Shown one piece after another: positions 24,396-33,362 of a stretch of 64,000 nucleotides of DNA (its first letter is position 1; every line of letters begins with the position of its first letter). Position numbers and translations under genes: made by a program. Below the pieces are notes generated by a model that was given only the letters and a program-made list of their open reading frames with translations, ran no database searches and was not told the DNA's origin. The stretch is from Flavobacterium sp. Root186 (GTDB lineage Bacteria > Bacteroidota > Bacteroidia > Flavobacteriales > Flavobacteriaceae), in NCBI RefSeq assembly GCF_001428525.1, contig NZ_LMHW01000010.1:739177-803176 (forward strand). The letters run 5' to 3'.

Positions 24396-24857
24396 TTAAT
24401 TTTGTTGGGTTCGGTATTTTTCTAATAATGTGTTTAATAATTCTAATTCTTCCTGACTTATATTTTCGGCAAACAAGCGCTCGTGCTCATCTACCTTTGG
24501 GTCTAATTCTTTTAAAACGTCTAATCCTTTCTGCGTAATTAAAACTTCTATTTTTCGTCGGTTTCCCGGGCAGACATTTCTGGTTACAAAATCTTTCAGT
24601 AATAATTTATCAACTAATCGGGTAGTGTTGCTCGTTTTAGCTAACATACGTTCTTGTATCACACACATATTAGCAGGATTTCCTTTTTGTCCTCTTAATA
24701 TACGCAGTACATTATATTGTTCTCCGGATAAATCATACGGTTTTATCAACTCGTTGAAATGATCCTGAATCACATTTTGCGTGTACATGATATTTAGAAT
24801 AACTTTTTTCGCATTATCCATCTTAACTGTACTTTTAATAACCTCTTCAATTGTCAT
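24396..24857 (-). CDS. MarR-family transcriptional regulator
   Basis: A 153-residue winged-helix regulator: dimerisation helices at the ends, HTH and wing around YNVLRILRGQ, MLAKTSNTTRLVDKLLLKDFVTRNVCPGNRRKIEV. A Cys in the wing region (NVCPGNRR) could serve as a redox or electrophile sensor, which is inference. It leads the operon with the nitroreductase and YceI genes, and its promoter carries two palindromic operators. Confidence 0.93.
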   Translation of the reverse strand: MTIEEVIKSTVKMDNAKKVILNIMYTQNVIQDHFNELIKPYDLSGEQYNVLRILRGQKGNPANMCVIQERMLAKTSNTTRLVDKLLLKDFVTRNVCPGNRRKIEVLITQKGLDVLKELDPKVDEHERLFAENISQEELELLNTLLEKYRTQQN

Positions 24858-24873
24858 AGTCGTAAGTGTATAA

Positions 24874-24916
24874 TTTGTATATACAAATGTAGAAGTTTTA
24901 ATAGTTGTATATACAA
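24874..24916. promoter_or_regulatory. MarR operators overlapping the promoter
   Basis: TTTGTATATACAAA (24874-24887) and TTGTATATACAA (24905-24916) are perfect palindromes whose centres are 30 bp apart. The minus-strand -7 box TACATTTG (24884-24891) overlaps the first, and a TTG inside the second lies 22 bases upstream. Repression of the marR-nitroreductase unit by its MarR product is likely. Confidence 0.85.
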
Positions 24917-25083
24917 GTGTTGCGTTAATTTTTTGTTAATTCAAAATAAATCAATTTTGAATGGAAAAAACTAGAATAAAAATAGTTTATTTTTTAGTTT
25001 TAAAATATTGGTTTTAAAATATTTAACTAAAAGTTAAACTGATTGCTTTTCAACTTTATCAAAATTCTAAACTTGAGGAAGAT

Positions 25084-26661
25084 TTATTGAAATTCAGATA
25101 AAAGAAAGCCTTTTGCCATTTTTTTGAAATTTAAAACTTCTTTATTTATCCAGTTTTCATCATGTCCAAGCTCTTTAGCAAGTAGTTTTGCTACTTTTTC
25201 TGAAGATTGAATTGCGGCTCTTGCGTCTAAAAACAATAACCGAACGCGTCTTGCTAAAATATCATCAACAGTTCTTGCCATTTCATATCGAATAGCCCAA
25301 AGTACTTCTGCCATAGTAAATTCGTGATCGGGATGTACTTTTTCTTTTAATTCAGCATTGTTTTGTTGTAATTCGATTATTTTAGGAATATCTGAACCAT
25401 AGATATACAAATGATTTTCCCTGTCTAAAGTCGTAGTCCATTTATTTCCATGAATCGCAAGATGTTCTGTAATGCATGTTTTTTTAGGCAGTTTACCTAT
25501 ATTGATTGCTTTGTTTATAATATCTTCTGCGATTTTTCTGTACGTTGTCCATTTTCCTCCCGTAATCGTTATTAAGCCGGTTTCTGATACAATTATTTTA
25601 TGGCTTCTGGAAACTTCCTTGGTTTTTTTGCCTTCTTCTTCAGGTGCAGCCAAAGGGCGTAAGCCTGCAAAAACTGATAAAACATCTGCTCTGGTAGGTT
25701 TTTTTGCTAAAAAGTGCTGGGCTGTTTCTAGTACAAATTTGATTTCGCTTTCTAAAGCAACAGGTTCTAAACTTTGTTTTTTAATTAAAGTATCTGTTGT
25801 ACCTACTACAATTCGGTTATGCCAGGGCACTGCAAATAAAACTCGTCCATCACTTGTTTTTGGAATCATTAAAGCATGATCTCCAGGTAAAAAAGATTTA
25901 TCAAACACAAGATGAATCCCCTGGCTCGGCACGATATATTTTTTATAGACGGTATCGTTTAGTTTCATTATGGCATTTGTAAAAACTCCCGTAGCATTTA
26001 TAATTGCCGCGCCTTTTAAGTTGTATTTATCTCCTGTTTCCTGGTCTTCTGCTTCAACACCAATAACTTGATTTTTATCGTCTTTTATTAAATTTATAAC
26101 TTTTGTATAATTTAAAATGCAGGCTCCTTTTTCTACAGCGGTTTGAGCAATATTAATGGCTAAACGGGAATCATCAAATTGTCCGTCATGATAAATAACA
26201 CCATTTAGCAAACCGGCCTCTTCTACGTTAGGAAGCATTTCGATTGTTTTTTTCTTAGAAATATATTTTGAACGGCCTAAACTTAAACGTCCGGCCAATA
26301 AATCATAAACAGTTAATCCAATAGTATAAATGAAAGTGCTCCACCAATTGTAATTTGGAATTACAAAGGATTGGTTTTTGACTAAGTGACCCGCATTTTG
26401 AGCTATCAAGCCTCTTTCTTTCAGCGCTTCTATTACCAAGGGCACATTTCCTTGTTCCAGATAACGTACGCCGCCATGAATCAGTTTAGTGCTTCTGCTC
26501 GAAGTTCCTTTTGCAAAATCAACCGCTTCAACTAAAATTGTTTTGTATCCTCTGCTTGCAGCATCAAGAGCAGTTCCTAAACCGCTGGCTCCGCCTCCAA
26601 TAACAATTACATCCCATTTTTCAGTGTTTTTTAATATCAATAGCTGTTCTGAACGGTTCAT
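25084..26661 (-). CDS. glpD: Glycerol-3-phosphate dehydrogenase (FAD-dependent)
   Basis: A 525-residue flavoprotein with N-terminal FAD motif VIGGGASGLGTALDAASRG, KGTSSRSTKLIHGGVRYLEQGN, and C-terminal domain VLWAIRYEMARTVDDILARRVR. It oxidises glycerol 3-phosphate to dihydroxyacetone phosphate at the membrane and feeds electrons to menaquinone. The gene is monocistronic. No glycerol kinase or facilitator gene lies nearby. Confidence 0.96.
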   Translation of the reverse strand: MNRSEQLLILKNTEKWDVIVIGGGASGLGTALDAASRGYKTILVEAVDFAKGTSSRSTKLIHGGVRYLEQGNVPLVIEALKERGLIAQNAGHLVKNQSFVIPNYNWWSTFIYTIGLTVYDLLAGRLSLGRSKYISKKKTIEMLPNVEEAGLLNGVIYHDGQFDDSRLAINIAQTAVEKGACILNYTKVINLIKDDKNQVIGVEAEDQETGDKYNLKGAAIINATGVFTNAIMKLNDTVYKKYIVPSQGIHLVFDKSFLPGDHALMIPKTSDGRVLFAVPWHNRIVVGTTDTLIKKQSLEPVALESEIKFVLETAQHFLAKKPTRADVLSVFAGLRPLAAPEEEGKKTKEVSRSHKIIVSETGLITITGGKWTTYRKIAEDIINKAINIGKLPKKTCITEHLAIHGNKWTTTLDRENHLYIYGSDIPKIIELQQNNAELKEKVHPDHEFTMAEVLWAIRYEMARTVDDILARRVRLLFLDARAAIQSSEKVAKLLAKELGHDENWINKEVLNFKKMAKGFLLSEFQ

Positions 26662-26697
26662 ATATTATACTCTTTTTTTGGGATTTATTGTTTAAAG

Positions 26698-26705
26698 CAA
26701 ACTTA
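26698..26705 (-). promoter_or_regulatory. -7 box of glpD
   Basis: Minus-strand TAAGTTTG, a consensus match 36 bases before the glpD start. Confidence 0.65.
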
Positions 26706-26749
26706 GCGAAACGAAATTAGATTTAGATGAAGAAGTGTCTTGATTGTAA

Positions 26750-27102
26750 AAGTTTGTTTCAAGTTTCAAGTTGATTCACAGGTTTCAAAAAATAAACCCG
26801 ACAGGTTTTTAAAACCTGTCGGGTTTGATGTAGATTATATTTTCGTTTAAGTTAGTCTAAAGACAATTTTTAATATTCCGTCAGGAATATTTCGTCGGTA
26901 GAAAAAAATAGAATTGTTTTTAATAGTGTCCTGTAGCGACACCTGTTTCAACAGAATAAACTTGGCTCGTTAATCAAACGTTCCTACGGAACGTACACCA
27001 CAACTCAAATCTAATTTTGTTACCGACCAGACATTCCTATGGAATGAATTGAGTCTTATTTTTTAGGTTTCGTTAAGCAACCTGCAACTTAAAACCTGAA
27101 AC
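26750..27102. repeat. Cluster of palindromic repeats upstream of glpD
   Basis: No gene is seen in this spacer. It contains a GTTTCAAG word stretch (26755-26788) and a perfect hairpin with AAACCCGACAGG/CCTGTCGGGTTT arms (26794-26826). Several short hairpins follow, including ATTCCGTCAGGAAT, GTGTCCTGTAGCGACAC, CGTTCCTACGGAACG and CATTCCTATGGAATG. A remnant of the TTGAAACCTGAAAC family lies near 27066-27102. Confidence 0.75.
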
Positions 27103-27107
27103 AAAAA

Positions 27108-27587
27108 TTAATGAGGAAGTTTGTCCTTAATCCAGCCATAAAACCAGGTTCCTGCAATGGCACTTAATAAAGTAACAATAATTACAGTTGCACCAGTCCC
27201 AATTTGAGCAAAAAGAGGCCCGGGACAAGCTCCCGTAATTGCCCATCCAAAACCAAATAGTAATCCGCCATAGATTTGTCCTTTGCTGAAAGTCTTTGGC
27301 TGAATTTCGATTTTCTCACCTTGAAGTGTTTTTATATTGAATTTTTTAATGATAAAAACAGATAGAACGCCAACAACAACTGCGCTCCCAATTACGCCAT
27401 ACATAAAGAATGACTGTAAATGAAACATTTCCTGAATGCGAAACCAGCTGATGATTTCGGCTTTTACAAATACAATTCCGAAAAAGATTCCGACGATTAA
27501 ATATTTAAGGTTAGCGAATCCTGAATCTTTAATTTGACTTCCATTGATTCCTTCAGTATCTGTATTTTTATTTTCTAAATTGCTCAT
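27108..27587 (-). CDS. YeeE/YedE-type half permease (DUF6691-like), sulfur compound transport
   Basis: A 159-residue membrane protein with four or so hydrophobic segments and the family hallmark GWAITGACPGPLFAQIG, whose Cys is conserved in thiosulfate-type transporters. It is half the length of full YeeE and pairs with the 189-residue half encoded immediately upstream (10-base gap). The cluster with an MBL-rhodanese protein suggests movement of thiosulfate or another sulfane-sulfur compound, inferred from family and context. Confidence 0.88.
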   Translation of the reverse strand: MSNLENKNTDTEGINGSQIKDSGFANLKYLIVGIFFGIVFVKAEIISWFRIQEMFHLQSFFMYGVIGSAVVVGVLSVFIIKKFNIKTLQGEKIEIQPKTFSKGQIYGGLLFGFGWAITGACPGPLFAQIGTGATVIIVTLLSAIAGTWFYGWIKDKLPH

Positions 27588-27597
27588 TTTTGAAATT

Positions 27598-28167
27598 TTA
27601 AAGTGAAAGAATATAAGGTAAAATCAAAAGAGACATTACAAAACCGCCAATCATAAAACAGATTGTTGCAACAAGAGACGGCCATTGCAGATTTGATAAT
27701 CCCATAATGGCGTGCCCACTCGTACATCCGCCGGCATAACGTGTTCCAAAACCAACTAAAAATCCACCAACCACAATCATGATAAATCCGCGAAGCGTCA
27801 ATAAACTTTCCCAGGAAAATAATTGCGAAGGAACTAAACCAGAATGATCTGTGATTCCATAAGAAGACAATTGCTGTGAAAGTTCCGGAGTAATTTGAAC
27901 GACATTTGGATTTGATAAAAAGTAAGCTGCAATAACACCGCCAAGAAATATTCCTAAAACAAAGAATAAATTCCAGCTTTCTTTTTTCCAGTCGTATTTA
28001 AAAAACGAAATATTCGTTGGAATACAAGCCGCACAAATATGGCGAAGCGAAGAACTAATCCCAAAAGATTTATTTCCGATAATCAATAAAATAGGAACAG
28101 TCAATCCGATCAAAGGACCAGCAACATACCAAGGCCAAGGTTCTTGAATAATTTCTAGTAAACTCAT
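27598..28167 (-). CDS. YeeE/YedE-type half permease, sulfur compound transport
   Basis: A 189-residue membrane protein with several TM segments, the motif TRYAGGCTSGHAIMGLSNLQ near residues 145-165 and a further Cys pair in RHICAACIPTN. These cysteines are the expected relay positions for sulfane sulfur in YeeE-like channels. It forms a split transporter with the downstream 159-residue partner. Confidence 0.9.
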   Translation of the reverse strand: MSLLEIIQEPWPWYVAGPLIGLTVPILLIIGNKSFGISSSLRHICAACIPTNISFFKYDWKKESWNLFFVLGIFLGGVIAAYFLSNPNVVQITPELSQQLSSYGITDHSGLVPSQLFSWESLLTLRGFIMIVVGGFLVGFGTRYAGGCTSGHAIMGLSNLQWPSLVATICFMIGGFVMSLLILPYILSL

Positions 28168-28170
28168 TTT

Positions 28171-28262
28171 TTTAGGTTCAAAGGTTCAAAGCGACAGAGG
28201 TTCAAAGGTTGAGATTGAAAAAAGGAAAAACTTTGTTCCTTTGAACCTTTGCCTCTCTGTGC
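28171..28262. repeat. GGTTCAAAGG word palindrome between the MBL-rhodanese and permease genes
   Basis: Tandem AGGTTCAAAG words followed by CTTTGTTCCTTTGAACC and GCCTCTCTGTGCC, forming an imperfect hairpin inside the operon. Confidence 0.75.
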
Positions 28263-28264
28263 CT

Positions 28265-29686
28265 TTAATTATTATTTAATACTTTACTCTGGCAGACAAA
28301 ATCTGATTTTGGGATTTCAGTTTTTGCGATGGCTCCAAAACCGCCGTCAATTTCGCTAAAATTTCTGAAACCGCGAGCCTGTAAAATCGAAGCTGCGATC
28401 ATACTGCGATACCCACCTGCGCAATGCAGATAAAAATGTTCATTTGGGTTAATGTCTTTTACCCAGTCATTAATATAAGCCAAAGGTTTGCTGTAAGCAT
28501 CTTCGATATGTTCTGCTTCGTATTCAGTTTCTTTACGAACATCAATAACTTTATCTTCTTTGATATTAAATTGATTTGCAAATTCTTCTGCTGAAATTCT
28601 ATTAACGGTATCAATTTCAAAACCAGCATTTTCCCAAGCTTCAAAACCGCCTTCTAAATGTCCGATAATCGAATCAAAACCAACACGGCTTAAACGCGTA
28701 ACCGTTTCTTCTTCAAGGCCTAATTCGGTTACTAATATAATAGGTTGTTTTACATCGCCCACTAAAGTTCCAACCCACGGAGCAAAATCACCGTTGATTC
28801 CAATATTAATAGACTGCGGAATAAATCCTTTGGCAAAATCGCCGCTTTTGCGTGTATCTAAAATCAACGCTCCGGTTTCTTCGGCAACAGCCTCAAATTC
28901 TTCTGCCTTTATGGCTTTCATTCCATTATGTAAAACCGTTTCAAAACTTTCATAACCTTGTTTATTCATGGCAACATTCATGCTGAAGTAGGCTGGAGGA
29001 GGCAATAATCCGTCAGTTACTTCTTCAATAAATTCAGCTTCCGTCATGTTGGCGCGCAAAGCATAATTTGTCGCTTTCTGGTTTCCAATTGTTGAAACTG
29101 TTTCTTTGCTCATGTTTTTTCCACAGGCGCTTCCTGCACCATGCGCTGGATAAACGATTACATCATCAGCCAGGGTCATGATTTTATTTCTTAAAGAGTG
29201 AAATAAAATTCCCGCCAATTGGTCTTGTGTCATTCCGGCTGCTTTTTGTGCCAAATCCGGACGGCCAACATCGCCTATAAATAAGGTATCACCAGAAAAA
29301 ATCGCATAATCTTTTCCGTCTTTGTCAATCAATAAATAAGTAGTGCTTTCCATGGTATGACCCGGAGTATGCAATGCTTTTATCGTTACATTTCCAAGCT
29401 TAAATTCCTGTCCGTCTTTTGCAGAAATGCAGTCAAATTCGCAGGCAGCATTTGGTCCATAAACAATTGGAGCTTCCGTTTCTTTACTTAAATCGATATG
29501 TCCGGAAACAAAATCAGCGTGAAAATGCGTTTCAAAAATATATTTCAATTTAACGTTATCACGTTCTAAACGATCTAAATAAGGCTGGATTTCTCTTAAC
29601 GGATCAATGATAGCTGCTTCTCCGTTAGAAGTTATATAGTATGCACCTTGTGCGAGGCATCCGGTGTAAATTTGTTCTATTTTCAT
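28265..29686 (-). CDS. MBL-fold hydrolase with two rhodanese domains (persulfide dioxygenase-like)
   Basis: About 473 residues starting MKIEQIYTGCLAQ. The ATG at 29716 would precede the predicted transcript start. The MBL domain (1-245) has ETHFHADFVSGH, the metal-binding GDTLFIGDVGRPDL and YPAHGAGSACG. The first rhodanese domain (about 255-355) lacks a Cys in its loop and looks inactive. The second (about 365-465) has the active loop HCAGGYRS. The architecture is known for persulfide dioxygenase and sulfurtransferase fusions in sulfide detoxification. It leads the operon with the two permease halves and has a Crp-type site upstream. Confidence 0.92.
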   Translation of the reverse strand: MKIEQIYTGCLAQGAYYITSNGEAAIIDPLREIQPYLDRLERDNVKLKYIFETHFHADFVSGHIDLSKETEAPIVYGPNAACEFDCISAKDGQEFKLGNVTIKALHTPGHTMESTTYLLIDKDGKDYAIFSGDTLFIGDVGRPDLAQKAAGMTQDQLAGILFHSLRNKIMTLADDVIVYPAHGAGSACGKNMSKETVSTIGNQKATNYALRANMTEAEFIEEVTDGLLPPPAYFSMNVAMNKQGYESFETVLHNGMKAIKAEEFEAVAEETGALILDTRKSGDFAKGFIPQSINIGINGDFAPWVGTLVGDVKQPIILVTELGLEEETVTRLSRVGFDSIIGHLEGGFEAWENAGFEIDTVNRISAEEFANQFNIKEDKVIDVRKETEYEAEHIEDAYSKPLAYINDWVKDINPNEHFYLHCAGGYRSMIAASILQARGFRNFSEIDGGFGAIAKTEIPKSDFVCQSKVLNNN

Positions 29687-29713
29687 GATATGAATTGAAA
29701 AATATTGGGAATA

Positions 29714-29757
29714 CAAAGATAACTCTGTTTTCTTTTAAAATAGGTGACTAATGTTAC
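29714..29757 (-). promoter_or_regulatory. Promoter with Crp/Fnr-type operator for the MBL-rhodanese operon
   Basis: Minus-strand -7 box TATCTTTG (29714-29721) and, upstream, the imperfect inverted repeat GTGACTAATGTTAC (29744-29757, plus-strand reading). The operator centre is 33 bp from the -7 box centre, near position -40, the usual place for class II activation. A nearly identical site with the same spacing precedes the TauE gene. Confidence 0.75.
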
Positions 29758-29792
29758 AGAAATTTGATTTTTGTGTAAAAAGAAGGAATTTA

Positions 29793-29867
29793 ACCATATA
29801 AGTGATATAAGCAAATTTAAGGCACCGCATAATCTGCGTTTTGCTAAAATGAACTTATACTTATGGT
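29793..29867. repeat. ACCATATAAGTGATATAA palindrome, copy 1
   Basis: Arms ACCATATAAGTGATATAAG and CTTATACTTATGGT, with a shared interior AAAATGAA. A second copy lies at 30510-30581, on the other side of the HD gene. Confidence 0.85.
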
Positions 29868-29913
29868 GGAAAAAAAAATCTATGTAATTTTACAACTGAC
29901 GAAAATTATTGAT

Positions 29914-30504
29914 ATGAATACAGCAGACTTATTGAATCAGATTGCTTTTATAAAAGAAATTGATAAAGTAAAATATATTCAGCGTAGAACAAAACTGTTT
30001 AACAGCGATCGATGCGAAAATGATGCAGAACACAGCTGGCACCTGGCTTTAATGGCGATTGTTTTAGCCGAACATTCAAATGAACCGATTGATGTTTTGA
30101 AAGTTGTGAAAATGGTTTTGATTCATGATATTGTAGAAATTGATGCAGGAGATGTTTTTATGTACGATACAGTAAAAAATCATGATAATACTGATGAAGA
30201 ACGTTTAGCAGCAAATCGAATTTTTGGCTTACTGCCTAAAAAACAAGCAGAAGATTTTATTGCTATTTGGGAAGAATTTGAAGCAGGAGAAACCAACGAA
30301 GCCAAATTTGCAAGATCAATGGACAGATTAGAACCTTTATTGCAAAATACTTCTAACAATGGCGGGACATGGAAGGAGTTTGGTGTGAATTACGACAAGG
30401 TTTATGAGAAGAAAAGCGTAATAAAAAACGGTTCAGCATCTTTATGGAATTACGCCGAAGGTTTGATAAACGAAAGCGTAGAAAAAGGAATTTTGAAAAA
30501 ATGA
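29914..30504 (+). CDS. HD-domain phosphohydrolase (YfbR/HDDC2-like)
   Basis: About 196 residues starting MNTADLLNQIAF. The longer frame from 29863 begins in the palindrome. The HD metal site is seen as RCENDAEHSWHLALM, then VLIHDIVEIDAGD, with a later Asp in ARSMDRLEPLLQN. The family dephosphorylates deoxyribonucleoside 5'-monophosphates. It stands alone, bracketed by two copies of one palindromic element. Confidence 0.88.
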   Translation: MNTADLLNQIAFIKEIDKVKYIQRRTKLFNSDRCENDAEHSWHLALMAIVLAEHSNEPIDVLKVVKMVLIHDIVEIDAGDVFMYDTVKNHDNTDEERLAANRIFGLLPKKQAEDFIAIWEEFEAGETNEAKFARSMDRLEPLLQNTSNNGGTWKEFGVNYDKVYEKKSVIKNGSASLWNYAEGLINESVEKGILKK

Positions 30505-30509
30505 TTTTC

Positions 30510-30581
30510 ACCATATAAGTGATATAAGTAAATGTGAGTTTTACACAAAAAACTAAAATGAACTTATATCACTTATATGGT
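30510..30581. repeat. ACCATATAAGTGATATAA palindrome, copy 2
   Basis: Arms ACCATATAAGTGATATAAG and CTTATATCACTTATATGGT match almost perfectly. The element begins a few bases after the HD gene stop. Confidence 0.88.
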
Positions 30582-30635
30582 TTAAAATTTTAAAAAGAAA
30601 CTCTTTTTTAAAGCGACAATTCGGGTTGTAATGGT

Positions 30636-30643
30636 TAAATTTG
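30636..30643 (+). promoter_or_regulatory. -7 box of cydAB
   Basis: TAAATTTG matches the consensus and lies 28 bases upstream of the chosen cydA start, which argues against the longer frame from 30641. Confidence 0.65.
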
Positions 30644-30670
30644 TGGAATCTCCTAAAACAATACCACTTT

Positions 30671-32017
30671 ATGGAAGAAATGCTCTTTTATGATCGAATG
30701 CAATTCGCCTTCACCATTACTTTTCATTATCTTTTTCCGCAGCTTACAATGGGTCTTTCGCTCATTATTGTTTACTTCAAATGGAAATACTTAAAAACTA
30801 AAGACGAACAATACAATCACGCCACCCATTTCTGGATGAAAATCTTCGCCCTGAATTTTGCAATGGGCGTTGTAACCGGAATTCCGATGGAATTTCAATT
30901 TGGGACGAACTGGGCAAAATTTTCTGAATTAACAGGCGGAATTATTGGGCAGACTTTGGCAATGGAAGGAATGTTTTCTTTCTTTCTCGAATCTTCTTTT
31001 CTCGGAATATTTTTATTTGGAGAAAAACTCCTTGGGCATAAATGGCATTTTGTAACCGGATTATTAATTTGTATTGGTTCCTGGGCCAGCGGATTTTTAA
31101 TTATTGCCACACATTCGTGGATGCAGAATCCGGTGGGTTATGAAATTCTCGAAAACGGAAAATTTGTTCTGAATAATTTTCAGGCTTTATTTTTAAATCC
31201 TTGGCTTTGGCCTTCCTATCTACACAATCAAGCCGCTTCTTTGGTGACAAGTTCGTTTGTTGTAGCCGGAATTGGGGCTTTCTATATTTTAAGCCAGAAG
31301 AATGTTTCTTTTGGGAAATTGTTCCTAAAAACAGGAGTTATCTTCGGATTGATTTCTAGTGTTATAGTAGCTGTTCCAACAGGAGATTTACTGGCAAAAA
31401 ATGTTGTAAAATATCAACCTGTGACTTTTGCCGGAATGGAAGGAATTTTTCATACGGAAGAGAGGGGTTCTGAAATTGTTTTAATTGGCCAGCCCGATGT
31501 AAAAGATAAAAAACTCGATAATAAAATTGCTGTTCCTAATATTTTGAGTTTCCTGACTTACGGAAACTGGGATCAGGAAATTAAAGGTTTAGATCAGTTT
31601 GAAGAAGATCTGCATCCAACTAATATTTCGGGATTGTATTATGCGTATCATATTATGGTTGGTCTCGGGACGGTTTTTATTGGTTTAATGGTGATTTCGC
31701 TGTTCCAATTAATCAGAGGGAAATTATTTGAAACCAAATGGATTTTATGGTCATTAATGTTCATGATGCCATTTCCATATATCGCCAATACAACAGGCTG
31801 GTACACGGCCGAATTAGGAAGACAGCCGTGGCTGGTTTACAATTTGCTGCGAACTGCAGCCGGAGCTTCGCCAACGGTTTCATCCGGAAATACCTTGTTT
31901 ACATTGCTGGGTTTTATTGGTTTATACCTTTTACTGGGAATGTTGTTTTTACTTTTGATTGGAAAAATTATAAATAAAGGACCTCGCCACGTGGAACTTT
32001 CAACAGAAAAAATATAA
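30671..32017 (+). CDS. cydA: Cytochrome bd ubiquinol/menaquinol oxidase subunit I
   Basis: About 448 residues starting MEEMLFYDRMQFAFT. With this start the heme b595 histidine falls at residue 19 (TITFHYLFPQ), as in E. coli CydA. Other features are GMFSFFLESSFLGIFLFGEK, WLWPSYLHNQAA, GRQPW and nine or so membrane segments. The quinol loop is of the short type. The enzyme reduces oxygen without pumping protons and resists sulfide, which fits the neighbouring sulfur genes. Confidence 0.96.
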   Translation: MEEMLFYDRMQFAFTITFHYLFPQLTMGLSLIIVYFKWKYLKTKDEQYNHATHFWMKIFALNFAMGVVTGIPMEFQFGTNWAKFSELTGGIIGQTLAMEGMFSFFLESSFLGIFLFGEKLLGHKWHFVTGLLICIGSWASGFLIIATHSWMQNPVGYEILENGKFVLNNFQALFLNPWLWPSYLHNQAASLVTSSFVVAGIGAFYILSQKNVSFGKLFLKTGVIFGLISSVIVAVPTGDLLAKNVVKYQPVTFAGMEGIFHTEERGSEIVLIGQPDVKDKKLDNKIAVPNILSFLTYGNWDQEIKGLDQFEEDLHPTNISGLYYAYHIMVGLGTVFIGLMVISLFQLIRGKLFETKWILWSLMFMMPFPYIANTTGWYTAELGRQPWLVYNLLRTAAGASPTVSSGNTLFTLLGFIGLYLLLGMLFLLLIGKIINKGPRHVELSTEKI

Positions 32018-32019
32018 GT

Positions 32020-33096
32020 ATGGAATTTTTTTGGTACGTAGTTTTAATGGGAATCCTGGCCGTTTATCTGGTTTTGGACGGTTATGATTTTGGAGCAGGA
32101 ATTATTCATTTATTTTTTGCCGATACAGAAAAAGATAAAAAAGCAATTACAAGTGCTATTGGTCCATTTTGGGATGCCAATGAAGTCTGGCTTATTGCGG
32201 CCGGAGGGGTTTTGTTTTTTGCTTTCCCTACTTTATATGCTTCTTCTTTCAGCGGATTTTATCTGCCGTTGATTATGATTTTATGGCTTTTGATTTTCCG
32301 TGCTATCGGATTGGAAATGCGCGGACAGATTCATAACGCCATGTGGGAGACTATTTGGGATAAGGCTTTTGGAATTGCAAGTTTACTTTTGGCACTTTTC
32401 TTTGGGATTGCTTTAGGAAATATTGTTCGAGGCGTAAATTTGGGAATGGTTCAAAATGGAGTTTCAACACAGGAAGCACATTATTTCTTTTTGCCTTTAT
32501 GGAACCCAACATTTAGTCCGCAGGCAAATGAATTGGGAATTATTGACTGGTTTACACTTTTCCTTGGAATTGTGAGCACTGTCGCTTTAACAATTCACGG
32601 TGCAAACTGGATTATTTATAAAACGAATTCATCTCTAAATCCGAAGCTTAAAAAAGTTGTTTTTGCATTGAATATTGTTCTGTTGGTTTTAGTTTGTATT
32701 TCATTGCAGGTTTGGCATTTTATCGAGCCCAAACCGTTTCATAATTTCGTTGAAAATCCAATTCTTTGGTTTTTCCCGCTTTTGACTTTCGTTGGAATTT
32801 TGGGATTATTCAAAGTACGTTCGTTTCAAAAAGACGGTTATGGATTTATGTTTTCTACTTTCTTTTTAGTGGGAGGATTTGCTTCAACAGCCGTTTCGAT
32901 TTTTCCAAATGTTCTGCCTTCAACCAATAAAGTAAATCCATCGTTAACGATTTATAATACTGCCGCCGGAGAATACGGATTAAATGCCGGAATGAGCTGG
33001 TTTTTTGTAGCTTTGTTTCTTGTGATAATTTATTTTATTATTCAGTATCGTGTTTTTAGTGGTAAAATGGATGATATTGGGTATGGGGAACATTAA
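32020..33096 (+). CDS. cydB: Cytochrome bd oxidase subunit II
   Basis: A 358-residue membrane protein with the N-terminal VLDGYDFGAGIIHLF, IGPFWDANEVWLIAAGGVLFFAFP and GANWIIYKT motifs. It starts two bases after cydA and completes the oxidase. No cydX-like small frame was identified immediately after it; the downstream spacer consists of hairpins. Confidence 0.96.
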   Translation: MEFFWYVVLMGILAVYLVLDGYDFGAGIIHLFFADTEKDKKAITSAIGPFWDANEVWLIAAGGVLFFAFPTLYASSFSGFYLPLIMILWLLIFRAIGLEMRGQIHNAMWETIWDKAFGIASLLLALFFGIALGNIVRGVNLGMVQNGVSTQEAHYFFLPLWNPTFSPQANELGIIDWFTLFLGIVSTVALTIHGANWIIYKTNSSLNPKLKKVVFALNIVLLVLVCISLQVWHFIEPKPFHNFVENPILWFFPLLTFVGILGLFKVRSFQKDGYGFMFSTFFLVGGFASTAVSIFPNVLPSTNKVNPSLTIYNTAAGEYGLNAGMSWFFVALFLVIIYFIIQYRVFSGKMDDIGYGEH

Positions 33097-33105
33097 TGGT
33101 TTTTT

Positions 33106-33356
33106 GCCACGAATTGCACGAATTTTTACGAATTAATATGAATAGCCGTTGGTTTTAATCAACGGTTTTTTAAAGTTACGATATTAGAAAAATAGCCCTT
33201 ATTTTTGAAAAAGAATTACATTTAATAGCCTCCAGTTTTAACTGGAGGTTTTTTATTGATATTTAGTGGCTTTAGCCAAAATCGTAAAGTTTGGCTAAAG
33301 CCTTTTATTTATATAGATTTGTTTACCTCCAGCTAAAGTTGGAGGGAATTGAAAAT
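33106..33356. repeat. Tandem hairpins downstream of cydB
   Basis: A single arm of the GCCACGAATT family (33106-33140) comes first, then a terminator-like hairpin CCGTTG/CAACGG with a T-run (33145-33171). Next is CCTCCAGT/ACTGGAGG with a T-run (33229-33254), then GGCTTTAGCCAAA/TTTGGCTAAAGCC (33267-33302) and CCTCCAGC..GTTGGAGG (about 33327-33345). The first two with T-runs probably end the cydAB transcript. Confidence 0.75.
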
Positions 33357-33362
33357 ATATAT

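Noticed and set aside
25472..25879. 135-codon frame antisense to glpD
   Set aside because: It lies wholly inside the clear glpD gene on the other strand and has no recognisable domain.
26794..26826. Perfect hairpin as terminator of the YeeE operon
   Set aside because: It is about 280 bases beyond the last gene and sits in a cluster of other palindromes, so it is listed as a repeat and not as a terminator.
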